Assembly (NCBI RefSeq): GCF_004145845.1
Contig: NZ_SELP01000002.1
Location: forward strand, 496,001-560,000
Reading direction: 5' to 3'
Length of the DNA: 64,000 nt
Source: Loktanella sp. IMCC34160
GTDB taxonomy: Bacteria; Pseudomonadota; Alphaproteobacteria; Rhodobacterales; Rhodobacteraceae
Shown: piece after piece, positions 47,239 to 55,768 of the stretch
How the letters are laid out: each line of letters opens with the position of its first letter
Numbering within the stretch: position 1 is the stretch's first letter
Program-made: the position numbers and the translations under genes
Notes under the pieces: generated by a model
What the model was told of the DNA's origin: nothing
Seen by the model: the letters and a program-made list of their open reading frames with translations, nothing else
Databases searched by the model: none

Positions 47239-47320
47239 CGGACCGCAATTCAGGATCTTTGAGTGCTTGTCACCTCGCGTTCTGCGTGTAGGCTGACAGG
47301 TATTGTTAAGGATCAATTGG

Positions 47321-47917
47321 ATGGAAGCTGTAGTTCTCATTTTTCTGGGCGGAATTCTTGTCCTGATTTTCGCCCCGAGACGCCGATCAAGGAAGTCCCG
47401 GCCACAAGCAGTCTTAAGGCCCGAAGTACGGCGCAGGCCGCCGCCGCCCGTTCGTCGGCAATTTGACCGCGAAACGTCTGTTCCCGTGGCCGAGCCGAAG
47501 GTTTTGCGAGGTAGGGCCTGGGTGGTGGACGGCGATACCATCGTCATTCAGAAAACCCAGATCCGGTTGTTCGGGATCGACGCCCCGGAAATGAACCATC
47601 CCTATGGCAGGAAAGCGAAATGGGCGCTTCACGCCTTGTGTAAGGGGCAGATGGTTGAGGCGCGCCTGACGGAAGTTGATGGTTTTGGCCGGACTGTTGC
47701 GCGGTGCCATCTGGAGGACGGGCGCGATCTTTCTGCGGAAATGGTCAAGGCGGGCATGGCGATAGACTGGCCGAAGTTTTCCGGTGGGGAATATGGGTGT
47801 CTGGAACAGCCCGACGCGCGCAAGAAGCTTTGGCTCGCTGATGCGCGTCAGAAGGGGCGGATGTATGTTTGGAAGAAATTCGAAGCGCGGCAGGCAGAGC
47901 GGCGCAAGGATTGCTAG
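47321..47917 (+). CDS. thermonuclease-family (SNase-like) protein, membrane-anchored
   Basis: 198 residues. An N-terminal membrane anchor (MEAVVLIFLGGILVLIFAP) is followed by a basic, proline-rich linker (RRRSRKSRPQ...RRRPPPPVRR) and a staphylococcal nuclease domain (about 65-160) with VVDGDTIVI, IRLFGIDAPE and FGRTVARC; the catalytic Arg/Asp/Glu positions appear present. Start at ATG 47321 behind AAGGATCAATTGG. The 5' part is less GC-rich than its neighbours and lies right after a repeat copy. Ends 4 bases into the convergent lpxB gene. Confidence 0.8.
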   Translation: MEAVVLIFLGGILVLIFAPRRRSRKSRPQAVLRPEVRRRPPPPVRRQFDRETSVPVAEPKVLRGRAWVVDGDTIVIQKTQIRLFGIDAPEMNHPYGRKAKWALHALCKGQMVEARLTEVDGFGRTVARCHLEDGRDLSAEMVKAGMAIDWPKFSGGEYGCLEQPDARKKLWLADARQKGRMYVWKKFEARQAERRKDC

Positions 47918-49059
47918 GGCCGGGTCGGCAGCCGGTCCAGCACGGCCCGGGCAGCCCGCAGTCCCGGGGCCTCACCGCCCTGACCAAGCCGTTCCATCGT
48001 GACCCGCATCGCGTCGATCTGCGCTGATGGGTCGGCAAGCACGTTGGACAACGCCCCTGCGATCGGGTCGGGCTGGCAATTGGCGCCGATGAATTCGGGC
48101 ACCGTGCGGGTTTCAGAGACGAGGTTCACCAGCGTCACCGTATCCACCCGCAGCATCCGCCCGATGATCTGTCGTGACAGCCAGGACATGTCATAGGCGA
48201 TGACCATCGGCGTCGACGCGGCCGCAAGTTCGAGCGAAACAGTGCCGGAGGCGGCGAGCGCCACATCGGCGGCGCGAAAGGCGGCCAGTTTGGCGGCCTT
48301 GTCGGCGGCCGGAATGATCAGCGGGGTAACAGGCCAGCCGGCGACCTGTTGGCGCACAAGGTCTTCGACCGGGCCAGCGCAGGGCAGGACCACCCGCGCG
48401 TCCGGATGGCGGGCCACCACCTGCCCCAGCGCCTTACCAAAGGTCTCTGACAGCCGCGCGACCTCGCCCCGCCGCGATCCGGGCAGGGCAAGGATCAGGG
48501 GTGCTGCGCCAATGCCGTGAGACGCGCGGAAGGCCTCTGCCTCGGCCTCGGTCGCAACGGGTTCCGCGACGACCGGGTGGCCGACGAAATCGCAGTCCAT
48601 CCCAGCGGCGGTCATATAGGGCGGCTCGAACGGGAAAAGCGCCAGCACGTGGTCGATGACCTGCGCCATCTTCTCGGCCCTTCCCGGACGCCAGGCCCAG
48701 ACCGTCGGGGCGACGTAATGGACCGTGCGAATGCTGCTGGCGGCCTTGACTAGCCGCGCGACCCGCAGGCAGAAATCCGGGCTGTCGATGGTGATCAGCA
48801 CATCAGGCTGCGCCGCGATCACCGCCTCGGCCGTCTGGCGGATGCGCCGTTTCAGGTGCCGGTATTTCGGCAGGATCTCGGCGATGCCCATGAGGCTAAG
48901 CTCGTCCATCGGGAACAGGCTGCCCATGCCTTCGGCCTGCATAAGCGGGCCCCCGACCCCTTCGAATATCACATCCGGCATCAGCGACTTCAGCCCGGCC
49001 ATGAGTGCCCCGCCCAGCTTGTCGCCCGACACCTCGCCCGCGATCAGGAAGACCTTCAC
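47914..49059 (-). CDS. lpxB: lipid-A-disaccharide synthase
   Basis: 381 residues, glycosyltransferase family 19; joins UDP-2,3-diacylglucosamine and lipid X in lipid A synthesis at the inner membrane. Visible: FLIAGEVSGDKLGGALMAGL, FEGVGGPLMQAEGM, LMGIAEILPKYRHLKRRI, PTVWAWRPGR, LALLPFEPPY-type block (LALFPFEPPY), LPGSRRGEV. GTG 49059 overlaps the lpxI stop as GTGA; an in-frame GTG at 49071 would add four residues. Confidence 0.95.
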   Translation of the reverse strand: MKVFLIAGEVSGDKLGGALMAGLKSLMPDVIFEGVGGPLMQAEGMGSLFPMDELSLMGIAEILPKYRHLKRRIRQTAEAVIAAQPDVLITIDSPDFCLRVARLVKAASSIRTVHYVAPTVWAWRPGRAEKMAQVIDHVLALFPFEPPYMTAAGMDCDFVGHPVVAEPVATEAEAEAFRASHGIGAAPLILALPGSRRGEVARLSETFGKALGQVVARHPDARVVLPCAGPVEDLVRQQVAGWPVTPLIIPAADKAAKLAAFRAADVALAASGTVSLELAAASTPMVIAYDMSWLSRQIIGRMLRVDTVTLVNLVSETRTVPEFIGANCQPDPIAGALSNVLADPSAQIDAMRVTMERLGQGGEAPGLRAARAVLDRLPTRP

Positions 49060-49850
49060 GGTTTGACCCACAGGAACATGTCCCGTGCCTCAAGCTTGGT
49101 GACGACGATGGGGAGGTCGAGCACCATGACGCCCCCTGCCCCGATCACGATCCCGGACAGCCCCGCCTGCGCCGCAGCCTGCGCCGTGTGCGGCCCGATC
49201 AGGGGCATGTCGGCACGCAGGTCCTGCCCCGGTTTCGGCGCCTTGTAGAGGAGGCCGCCCCGCGCCGCGTCGGCAAGACCGGCCAGCAGCGCGTCGGTGC
49301 CTGCGTCCTCTTCCCGGGCGATGACCTGCCCGTCGCGCACGATTACCGCCTGCCCCAGATCGGCGCGGCCCATTTCGGCAAGCGCCTCCTGTGCGGCGGC
49401 GATATCAACGTCGATCCCGTCGGGGCGGCGACCGCAATGCATCCCGTGGGCGGGAACAAGGTCCGGCACAAGGGTGGCGGCGCCGACAACCTTGAACCCA
49501 TGGTCTTCGAACAGAGTGATGATCGCCCGCAGCGCCCCGTCGTCCCCCTGTCCGATGGCGGCGGCAATTCGGGGGACCAGCGGTGCGGTGGCCGCGTCGA
49601 TCCGTGCCGGGTCGATCCCGGGGCGGCGCACCGCGCCCGCCATGCAAATCTGGGTGACGCCCGCGGCCTTCAGATCCTCCAGCAGGCTGCCCAGCGTTTC
49701 CAGCCGGAACCGCCGGCGCGGCAGGTCAGGGTCGATCTCGGAAGGGAATTGTTCCAGTTCGCAGATCAGCGGCGGGTGGCCCTGCCCGGTCAGCGTCCTG
49801 ACCAGGACCGGCGGAAGCCCGCCCTGCCCTGCGATCAGCGCCAGCGACAT
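49056..49850 (-). CDS. lpxI: UDP-2,3-diacylglucosamine pyrophosphatase LpxI (DUF1009)
   Basis: 264 residues of the LpxI family, which replaces LpxH in most alphaproteobacteria and hydrolyses UDP-diacylglucosamine to lipid X and UMP. Typical opening LALIAGQGGLPPVLV, GDDGALRAIITLFEDHGF, and GTDALLAG...KAPKPGQDLRADMPLIGP. Start at ATG 49850, which shares a base with the lpxA stop (TGATG); GTG 49853 is the alternative. The lpxA-lpxI-lpxB order supplies substrate and product handling in sequence. Confidence 0.94.
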   Translation of the reverse strand: MSLALIAGQGGLPPVLVRTLTGQGHPPLICELEQFPSEIDPDLPRRRFRLETLGSLLEDLKAAGVTQICMAGAVRRPGIDPARIDAATAPLVPRIAAAIGQGDDGALRAIITLFEDHGFKVVGAATLVPDLVPAHGMHCGRRPDGIDVDIAAAQEALAEMGRADLGQAVIVRDGQVIAREEDAGTDALLAGLADAARGGLLYKAPKPGQDLRADMPLIGPHTAQAAAQAGLSGIVIGAGGVMVLDLPIVVTKLEARDMFLWVKP

Positions 49851-50629
49851 CACGGGGTCAGGAAGTTGCGGTCGGTATCGCCAAGGATGAAGTCGACCAT
49901 TTCGCGGACGTAGGGGCTGTCGCTTTCGTCGGACAGACGGCGGGCGCGGTCCATGAACGATCCTTCGCCGTCCTTGAGCATCTGAAAGGCGGCCCGAAGC
50001 GCGGTGATATCGGCCCGGTCGACGCCCTTGCGCTTTAACCCGACAAGGTTCAGCCCGTCCAGCTGCCCACGCGGCCCTTGCACCAGCCCATGCGGCAGCA
50101 CGTCATTGGTCACCATCGTTACCGCGCCAATAATCGCGCCACGGCCGATGCGGACCCATTGGTGGACCCCACACAGCCCGCCGATGATCACGTCATCTTC
50201 GATCACGCAATGCCCGGCCACGGCCGAGGAGTTGACGATGATCACCCGGTCCCCGACCCGCGCATCATGGGCCACGTGACAGCCCGCCATCAGCAGGCAG
50301 TCGTCGCCCACGCGGGTTTCGCCGCCGCCCCCGGCCGTGCCGGTGTTGATGGTGACATGTTCACGGATGCGGTTGCGGGCGCCGATCCGCAGGCGGGTCT
50401 TTTCACCGGTGAACTTCAGATCCTGCGGGATCTCTCCGATCACCGAGAACGGAAAGATGACCGTGCCCTCGCCAATCTGGGTGTCGCCGGTAACGACCAC
50501 ATGGGATTTCAGGGTCACGTTCGCGGCCAGAACCACCTCTGGCCCGATCACGCAGAACGGCCCGATCTCGCAGCCCTCTCCGATAACCGCGCCGTCTTCG
50601 ATCACCGCGCTGGGATGAATGCGGCTCAC
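49850..50629 (-). CDS. lpxA: UDP-N-acetylglucosamine acyltransferase
   Basis: 259 residues; first step of lipid A synthesis. The left-handed beta-helix hexapeptide pattern is plain ([LIV]Gxxxx[33 protein letters not shown] split over residues 8-40), the catalytic His lies in the [11 protein letters not shown] block, and the C-terminal helical domain reads [21 protein letters not shown]. Starts 4 bases inside the end of fabZ. Confidence 0.95.
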   Translation of the reverse strand: MSRIHPSAVIEDGAVIGEGCEIGPFCVIGPEVVLAANVTLKSHVVVTGDTQIGEGTVIFPFSVIGEIPQDLKFTGEKTRLRIGARNRIREHVTINTGTAGGGGETRVGDDCLLMAGCHVAHDARVGDRVIIVNSSAVAGHCVIEDDVIIGGLCGVHQWVRIGRGAIIGAVTMVTNDVLPHGLVQGPRGQLDGLNLVGLKRKGVDRADITALRAAFQMLKDGEGSFMDRARRLSDESDSPYVREMVDFILGDTDRNFLTP

Positions 50630-51096
50630 GCAGGGGCCCCTTGCATATCCATCATCGCGGTGAATTCGGCCTCGGCCGCCATTTCACCATCCACGGTGGC
50701 CACGCCCTTAAATTTCCAGACCTTGCCGCCGGGTTTGCCGCGGGTGGTTTCCACCTTCATGATCAGCTGATCTCCGGGCACCACTTTGCGACGGAATTTG
50801 CAGCCGTCGATCGCCATGAAATAGACCAGAAGGTCGCCGTTGATCAGCCCCATCGTGGTGCCGACCATCACGGCGGCGGTCTGCGCCATCGCCTCGATAA
50901 TGGTGACGCCGGGCATGATCGGGTTGCCGGGAAAATGCCCCTGGAAATGGGGTTCATTCATGGTGACGTTCTTGATGCCCGTCGCCGATTGGGTGCCGTC
51001 GATGTCAACGACACGGTCCACCAGAAGAAACGGGTAGCGATGCGGCAGGATCGCCTGAATCAGCTGGATATCGGCGGTGGTGGGGGCGTCAGTCAT
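50626..51096 (-). CDS. fabZ: (3R)-hydroxyacyl-ACP dehydratase
   Basis: 156 residues; dehydrates hydroxyacyl-ACP in fatty acid synthesis and balances lipid A against phospholipid. The hot-dog motif [23 protein letters not shown] contains the catalytic His and Glu. The ATG at 51096 is preceded by AAAGGAACCCGCCGC; longer upstream frames run through the ompH gap and are not used. Confidence 0.95.
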   Translation of the reverse strand: MTDAPTTADIQLIQAILPHRYPFLLVDRVVDIDGTQSATGIKNVTMNEPHFQGHFPGNPIMPGVTIIEAMAQTAAVMVGTTMGLINGDLLVYFMAIDGCKFRRKVVPGDQLIMKVETTRGKPGGKVWKFKGVATVDGEMAAEAEFTAMMDMQGAPA

Positions 51097-51184
51097 GCGG
51101 CGGGTTCCTTTCAGGTGTGGGCGCTTTGCCCGTCTTGCCACCTGAGTAGCAACAAGCCCCGCAGGCGGCAAGCATGGCCGCGCC

Positions 51185-51778
51185 CTATTGCGCGTCGGCG
51201 ACCTGCGGCACGGTATAGACATCGGCACCGTCGCCAATCTCGGTGTCGATGGCACGCACGGCGTCATCGGTGATATCGACGGACTGAGCGAACAGGCGTA
51301 CGATCCGCCGGTCCAGCAGGACGACAGCGCCCCGGTCCTGCATGAATTGCGCAAGGATCGGGTCGGCGGTCGAGATGAAGACGCTCAGCAGCTCTTCCCG
51401 CGCGGATTGCAGGGTTGTTTCCTTGGCGTCCTGCGTGGCCCGGATGATCTGGACCTTTGCGTCGAAGGCCTCGGCCTCCTCGCGGAAATCGGCGGGTGCC
51501 ATATCGGGCCGCCGCGCCGCGAGGTCTTGTTCTTCGGCCTGCAGCTCCTGGGTGATGCGGCTGTTTTCCGCCTCCAGCGCGCGGGCGGCCTGATTGAATT
51601 CCGCCACCACACGTTGCCCAAACAGAGATTGGGAAAAGGCCCGGTCATAGTCGATGACCAGAACCAAGGGTGCAGTCGCGCCTGGGGCCGGCGGGACCGG
51701 CACCGGCGCGTCCTGCGCCCATGCCGGCCCGGTGGCCAAACCCGCCAGAAGCCCGAGAAGCGCCAGGCGGGTCCGCAT
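51185..51778 (-). CDS. OmpH/Skp-like periplasmic chaperone
   Basis: 197 residues with a signal peptide ([20 protein letters not shown]) and a Skp/OmpH-type central helical hairpin rich in Glu, Gln and Ala ([23 protein letters not shown] ... [23 protein letters not shown], broken here). The [19 protein letters not shown] opening is the family start. Skp holds unfolded outer-membrane proteins for BamA, encoded immediately upstream (TGATG overlap). The Pro-rich linker after the signal peptide is unusual. Confidence 0.85.
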   Translation of the reverse strand: MRTRLALLGLLAGLATGPAWAQDAPVPVPPAPGATAPLVLVIDYDRAFSQSLFGQRVVAEFNQAARALEAENSRITQELQAEEQDLAARRPDMAPADFREEAEAFDAKVQIIRATQDAKETTLQSAREELLSVFISTADPILAQFMQDRGAVVLLDRRIVRLFAQSVDITDDAVRAIDTEIGDGADVYTVPQVADAQ

Positions 51779-54108
51779 CAGAACGTCGTCGAGACGGTCA
51801 GCTCGAAGGACCGCGGGTTGTCCTGCGGCTGGGCGTCCAGCGCCTCGGTCCAGTTGAACCGCAGCGGGCCGATCGGCGTGGTCCAGAACAACGACACACC
51901 AACCACGGACCGCGGGGTAAAATCGTTGTACAGAACGTCCGACGTATCGGCGAGCCCGGTATCCCAGAGCGACCCGTAGTCGAAGAAGACACCACCGGAC
52001 ATGCCGTATTCCTCGGGCAGGCCCAGCGGGAACTCCGCCTCGAGCCGGGCAACCGCATAGGCGTTGCCGCCAAGCGCGTCGTCGGTCAGCGCGTCACGCG
52101 GGCCGAACCCGCCGGGATTAAAGCCCCGCATCTGGCGGCTGGACAGGAAGAACCGGTCGATGATCCGGCTGTTGCCGTTGGCATAGGACAGAAGGCCCCC
52201 TTCCAACGTGGCCCGCAGGGTCACTTCCTCGTTCAGAACATCCGCCTCGGCCGAGGCGATGGCGGTTGTCTTGAGGAACTCCACGTCGCCGACCCCGAAT
52301 TCCTGCCCGAAGCGCAGGAAGACACCGGCGGTCGGGTTCAGACCGTTGCGGCGGCTGTCCCATGTGTAAGTATAGCCGACCGAGTTGGTCCAGATGCCGC
52401 CAACAAGCCCATCGGCGATGATCGGCGCACTGGCGGTGGTGACGTCGGAAATATCCGCGTAATCGGCAGAGTAGAACACGCCAAGCCGCGAGCGTTCCCC
52501 AATCGGGAAGGTCAGCGAGGGCGAGAAGCTGAACTTCTCGGTATCGTAGAGCGCGCTTTCGTTGTCGGTGGCCGAATATTCCACGTCGAACCCGAACCGC
52601 AGATCACGGCCCAGAAGGTTCGGTTCGCCAAAGTTGAACTGGAAAACACGGTTGGTTTCGGCGGTGGACAGGTTGAAGTTGAGCGACTGCCCACGGCCCA
52701 GCCAGTTGCGCTGCGACAGGCTGGCGATCAGCGATACGCCGTTGTCAGAGTTATAGTTGGCGCCGAAGGACAGCGACCCGGTCGGCTGTTCGGTGACGTT
52801 TACATCAACGATGACCTGATCGGGGCTGGAGCCTTCGCGGGCCTGAACATCGGCGTTGCCGAAGAAACCAAGCGCGCGGATGCGTTCGGCGCTTTCGCGG
52901 ATCGAACGGGGGTTGAACGGGTCACCTTCGACCACGCGGAACTGGTTGCGGACAACCCGGTCCAGCGTCGTGTTGTTCCCTTCGATGTCGATCCGTTCGA
53001 CAAAGATACGTGGGCCGCGGATCAGCACATATTCGACGTCCAGCGTCAGGTCGCGGTCGTTGCGGGTGATCCGCGGATCGACCTGCATGAACTGCACGTT
53101 GTTCTGAAGCGCCAGCCGTTCCAGCCGCGCGATATCGGTCTCGATCGCGACCGGCGAATAATAGTCGCCATTGCTGGTGCGCAGCGCGGATTCGTAGACT
53201 TCGGGATCGACCTCGGGCAGTTCGCTCGACAGGGTGATGTTGCCGAACCGGTAGCGCTGGCCTTCCTGCACGTTGAAGGTGATCAGGTAGGCGTCGCGCT
53301 GACGGGTCAGCGACACATCGACGGATTGCACGGTGAAATCGACATAGCCGCGCGAGCGGTAGAAATCCGTCAGCACCTGTTTGTCGAACTCAATCCGGTC
53401 GGCAACAAAGGTGTCGCGCTGGATCAGGGCCCGCAGAATGCCCGCCTGCTTGGTTTCCAGCACGCGGCGCAGGCGCCGGTCGGAATAGTTGCGGTTGCCG
53501 ACAAAGCTGATCCGCTCGATCTCGGTCACGCCGCCTTCAAAGACCTCAAACACAAGATCGACGCGGTTGTCGGACCGGCGGATGATGCGCGGGGTCACGG
53601 TGGCGTTGATCCGCCCCTGATCGGCATAGGCCTGGGAAATGGCGGCTACGTCCGCCTCGGCCTGGGCGGGGCTGTAGACGCGGCGCGGCTGGGACCGGAC
53701 CAGCGGACGCAACTCGTCATCGCCCAACCGGCGGTTCCCTTCAAAGTTGATCCGGTTGATCGTCGGGTATTCCACGACCGTGATGACAAGCGTGTTGCCG
53801 CGCGGGATCGCATCCACGCTTTCGAACAGGCCTGTGGCGCGAATCCGCTGGATCCCGTCGTTCAGATCGGCGGCTGAAACCGCCTCTCCGCGGGTCACGC
53901 CGAGGTAGCTGAGAATCGTGGAGGTTTCGATCCGCTGGTTGCCTTCGACCTGAACCGAGGTGAAGACAAAGCTTTGCGCCACCGCTCGGGATGCTGGCAG
54001 GGCAGCCAAGGCAATGAAAACAAATACGAAAAAGGCGCGGGCAAAACCCACGGTTCGCACAAAGGCGCTATTGTTGTTCATATGCATAAATCCAGCCACT
54101 TCAGACAT
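51778..54108 (-). CDS. bamA: outer-membrane protein assembly factor BamA
   Basis: 776 residues; central Omp85 component of the BAM complex. Signal peptide ends near residue 45 (LPASRAVAQ). Five POTRA domains follow (for example FVFTSVQVEGNQRIETSTILSYLGV broken at 20, INRINFEGNRRLGDDELRP, IERISFVGNRNYSDRRLRRVL, RIFVERIDIEGNNTT), then the 16-strand barrel with the lid motif region QMRGFNPGGFGPRD and a terminal aromatic (TVSTTF). ATG candidates are 54108, 54087 and 54081; the first gives the longest form. Confidence 0.95.
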   Translation of the reverse strand: MSEVAGFMHMNNNSAFVRTVGFARAFFVFVFIALAALPASRAVAQSFVFTSVQVEGNQRIETSTILSYLGVTRGEAVSAADLNDGIQRIRATGLFESVDAIPRGNTLVITVVEYPTINRINFEGNRRLGDDELRPLVRSQPRRVYSPAQAEADVAAISQAYADQGRINATVTPRIIRRSDNRVDLVFEVFEGGVTEIERISFVGNRNYSDRRLRRVLETKQAGILRALIQRDTFVADRIEFDKQVLTDFYRSRGYVDFTVQSVDVSLTRQRDAYLITFNVQEGQRYRFGNITLSSELPEVDPEVYESALRTSNGDYYSPVAIETDIARLERLALQNNVQFMQVDPRITRNDRDLTLDVEYVLIRGPRIFVERIDIEGNNTTLDRVVRNQFRVVEGDPFNPRSIRESAERIRALGFFGNADVQAREGSSPDQVIVDVNVTEQPTGSLSFGANYNSDNGVSLIASLSQRNWLGRGQSLNFNLSTAETNRVFQFNFGEPNLLGRDLRFGFDVEYSATDNESALYDTEKFSFSPSLTFPIGERSRLGVFYSADYADISDVTTASAPIIADGLVGGIWTNSVGYTYTWDSRRNGLNPTAGVFLRFGQEFGVGDVEFLKTTAIASAEADVLNEEVTLRATLEGGLLSYANGNSRIIDRFFLSSRQMRGFNPGGFGPRDALTDDALGGNAYAVARLEAEFPLGLPEEYGMSGGVFFDYGSLWDTGLADTSDVLYNDFTPRSVVGVSLFWTTPIGPLRFNWTEALDAQPQDNPRSFELTVSTTF

Positions 54109-54182
54109 CCCAGGTACTAGATGAAGTAGCTGCTATGGGGGGGCTTGTCAAAACGAAGAACGCGCCCGAGGGGGCGCGCTAC

Positions 54183-54211
54183 TTATCCACAGGCGGGGCG
54201 ACTTATCCCCG
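54183..54211 (+). other. DnaA-box-like pair
   Basis: TTATCCACA at 54183-54191 is the consensus DnaA box, with TTATCCCCG at 54203-54211 on the same strand, start to start 20 bases. No other origin hallmark (AT-rich unwinding region, further boxes) is present. A second lone TTATCCACA lies at 60905-60913 near the end of miaA. Confidence 0.35.
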
Positions 54212-54337
54212 TCAGAACGACCCCATGAGCGAGCCGAGCCAGAGGGCTGCGATGATCGCCGCGCCAAACAACATCCGATCCAGGTTCAGGGTGAACAGGA
54301 AGGACAGGCTACGGTATCCGGCGCTGATGGTCTGCAT
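54212..54337 (-). CDS. 41-residue single-span membrane protein
   Basis: The product begins MQTISAGYRSLSFLFTLNLD and continues RMLFGAAIIAALWLGSLMGSF: a short polar head and one C-terminal membrane helix. It resembles the 40-residue protein at 39988 in size, topology and the pattern TL--D-ML-GA...LWLG/LWLP, though too short to prove kinship. It lies between bamA and rseP on their strand. No LexA box precedes it. Codon usage is in keeping with the region. Confidence 0.6.
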   Translation of the reverse strand: MQTISAGYRSLSFLFTLNLDRMLFGAAIIAALWLGSLMGSF

Positions 54338-54445
54338 GGTCTTTGCCCCATGAATTCGATTGTCGATGAAGAAATCATCGCCCCGAAATGTGGCGCAAAG
54401 GTGGCGAGGACGCGACGCTTTGGTGAAATCGCCCTGGTCCGACCC

Positions 54446-55756
54446 CTAGCAGAGGAACAGCTCGTTGGTCAGGGCGAAGACCATCAGCGACAGGATCAGG
54501 GTCAGCCCGATCGTGAACATCACCCGCAGCACCTTGTCCGACGGGGGCTTGCCGGTCACGGCCTCGTAGGCGTGGAACACAAGATGGCCGCCATCCAGAA
54601 CCGGGATCGGGAACAGGTTCAACAGGCCAACCGCCGTCGACAGGAAGCCAAGGAACGTGATGAAATCGGCCAGCCCCGCCGCCGCCATGGCACCGGACGC
54701 CTGCGCGATCCCGACCGGGCTGGACAGGTTGCAGGTCGAGATATCGCCAACGATCATGTACCACATCCCCGACAGGGACAGCTTGATCACATACCAGACC
54801 TGCCAGGCGCCGTTTTCAATCGCCGTCCACAGGCCCGGAAACTCGGTTTCCGCGTCCAGCACGATGCCGCCGTTGATCCCCATGATATAGCGGGTTTCGA
54901 AAGTGCCGTCAGAGCGGGGCACATCCGACATCTCGGGCGTGATCGCGATTTGCAGCGTCTCCCCTGCCCGCCAGATATCAAGGATCAACTCGCCCCCGCC
55001 CGAGGCGTTCACAATCTGGATCATCTGATCGAAGGCAAAGACGGGCTGCCCGTTGATGGCCGTGACCACATCGCCCTCTTTCACGCCCGCGGGCGCGGCG
55101 GGTTTGTCGAAACTGATGCTTTGGACGGTGGTGGTCTGCGGGTACGGGCCAAGGACGACCATCTCGGTCCCGTCGCGGCGAATGGTGTAATCCAGCGCGG
55201 GTTCCAGTGGCAGAGCGTCCAGCACGTCGGACAGGTCCTCGCCCCGGCTGATCTCCATCCCCTCGATCGCAAGGATCTGATCACCTTCCTGAAGCTCCAC
55301 CACATAGGGCGCAGGAAGGTCAGGGACGCTGCGAACGGTCATCGGGTAGGACACGATGCCGTAGATCATCCCGAAAATGGCAAAGACAACGGCGGAAAAG
55401 ATGAAATTGGCCAGCGGCCCGGCGAAAACGGTTGCCGACCGGGCCCAAAGCGGCGCGCCAAGCATGGTGTTGCGCCCGCCCTTGGTGCCGCCCGCGCTGG
55501 CCGCATTGGCATCGCCCAGAAACTTCACGTAGCCACCCAAGGGCAGTGCCGCGATCTGCCAGCGGGTGCCGTGCTTGTCCATCCGGCTCCAGATCACCGG
55601 GCCAAAGCCCAGCGAGAAAACCTCGGCATGGATGCCGGACCAGCGCCCCACGATGTAGTGGCCGTATTCATGCACCGCGACGATGACCGACAGGGCGACG
55701 ACAAAGGCGGCAAGGGTCCAGCCGATGCTGCCGAAGAAGGGGATGAAATCTGCCAT
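54446..55756 (-). CDS. rseP: RIP metalloprotease (site-2 protease)
   Basis: 436-residue inner-membrane zinc protease that cleaves anti-sigma factors and signal-peptide remnants. The zinc motif HEYGH is near residues 28-32 (VAVHEYGHYIVGRWSG), the second catalytic block is NLFPIPVLDGGHLVFHAYEAVTG, and PDZ domains occupy the middle (DLPAPYVVELQEGDQILAIEG; GVKEGDVVTAINGQPV). It sits just upstream of bamA, as is usual in the dxr-rseP-bamA order. Confidence 0.95.
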   Translation of the reverse strand: MADFIPFFGSIGWTLAAFVVALSVIVAVHEYGHYIVGRWSGIHAEVFSLGFGPVIWSRMDKHGTRWQIAALPLGGYVKFLGDANAASAGGTKGGRNTMLGAPLWARSATVFAGPLANFIFSAVVFAIFGMIYGIVSYPMTVRSVPDLPAPYVVELQEGDQILAIEGMEISRGEDLSDVLDALPLEPALDYTIRRDGTEMVVLGPYPQTTTVQSISFDKPAAPAGVKEGDVVTAINGQPVFAFDQMIQIVNASGGGELILDIWRAGETLQIAITPEMSDVPRSDGTFETRYIMGINGGIVLDAETEFPGLWTAIENGAWQVWYVIKLSLSGMWYMIVGDISTCNLSSPVGIAQASGAMAAAGLADFITFLGFLSTAVGLLNLFPIPVLDGGHLVFHAYEAVTGKPPSDKVLRVMFTIGLTLILSLMVFALTNELFLC

Positions 55757-55768
55757 GGGCCTCTTGAT

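Noticed and set aside
51670-53877. 735-codon open frame opposite bamA
   Set aside because: Shadow of bamA; no recognisable domain, and the bamA frame is unmistakable.
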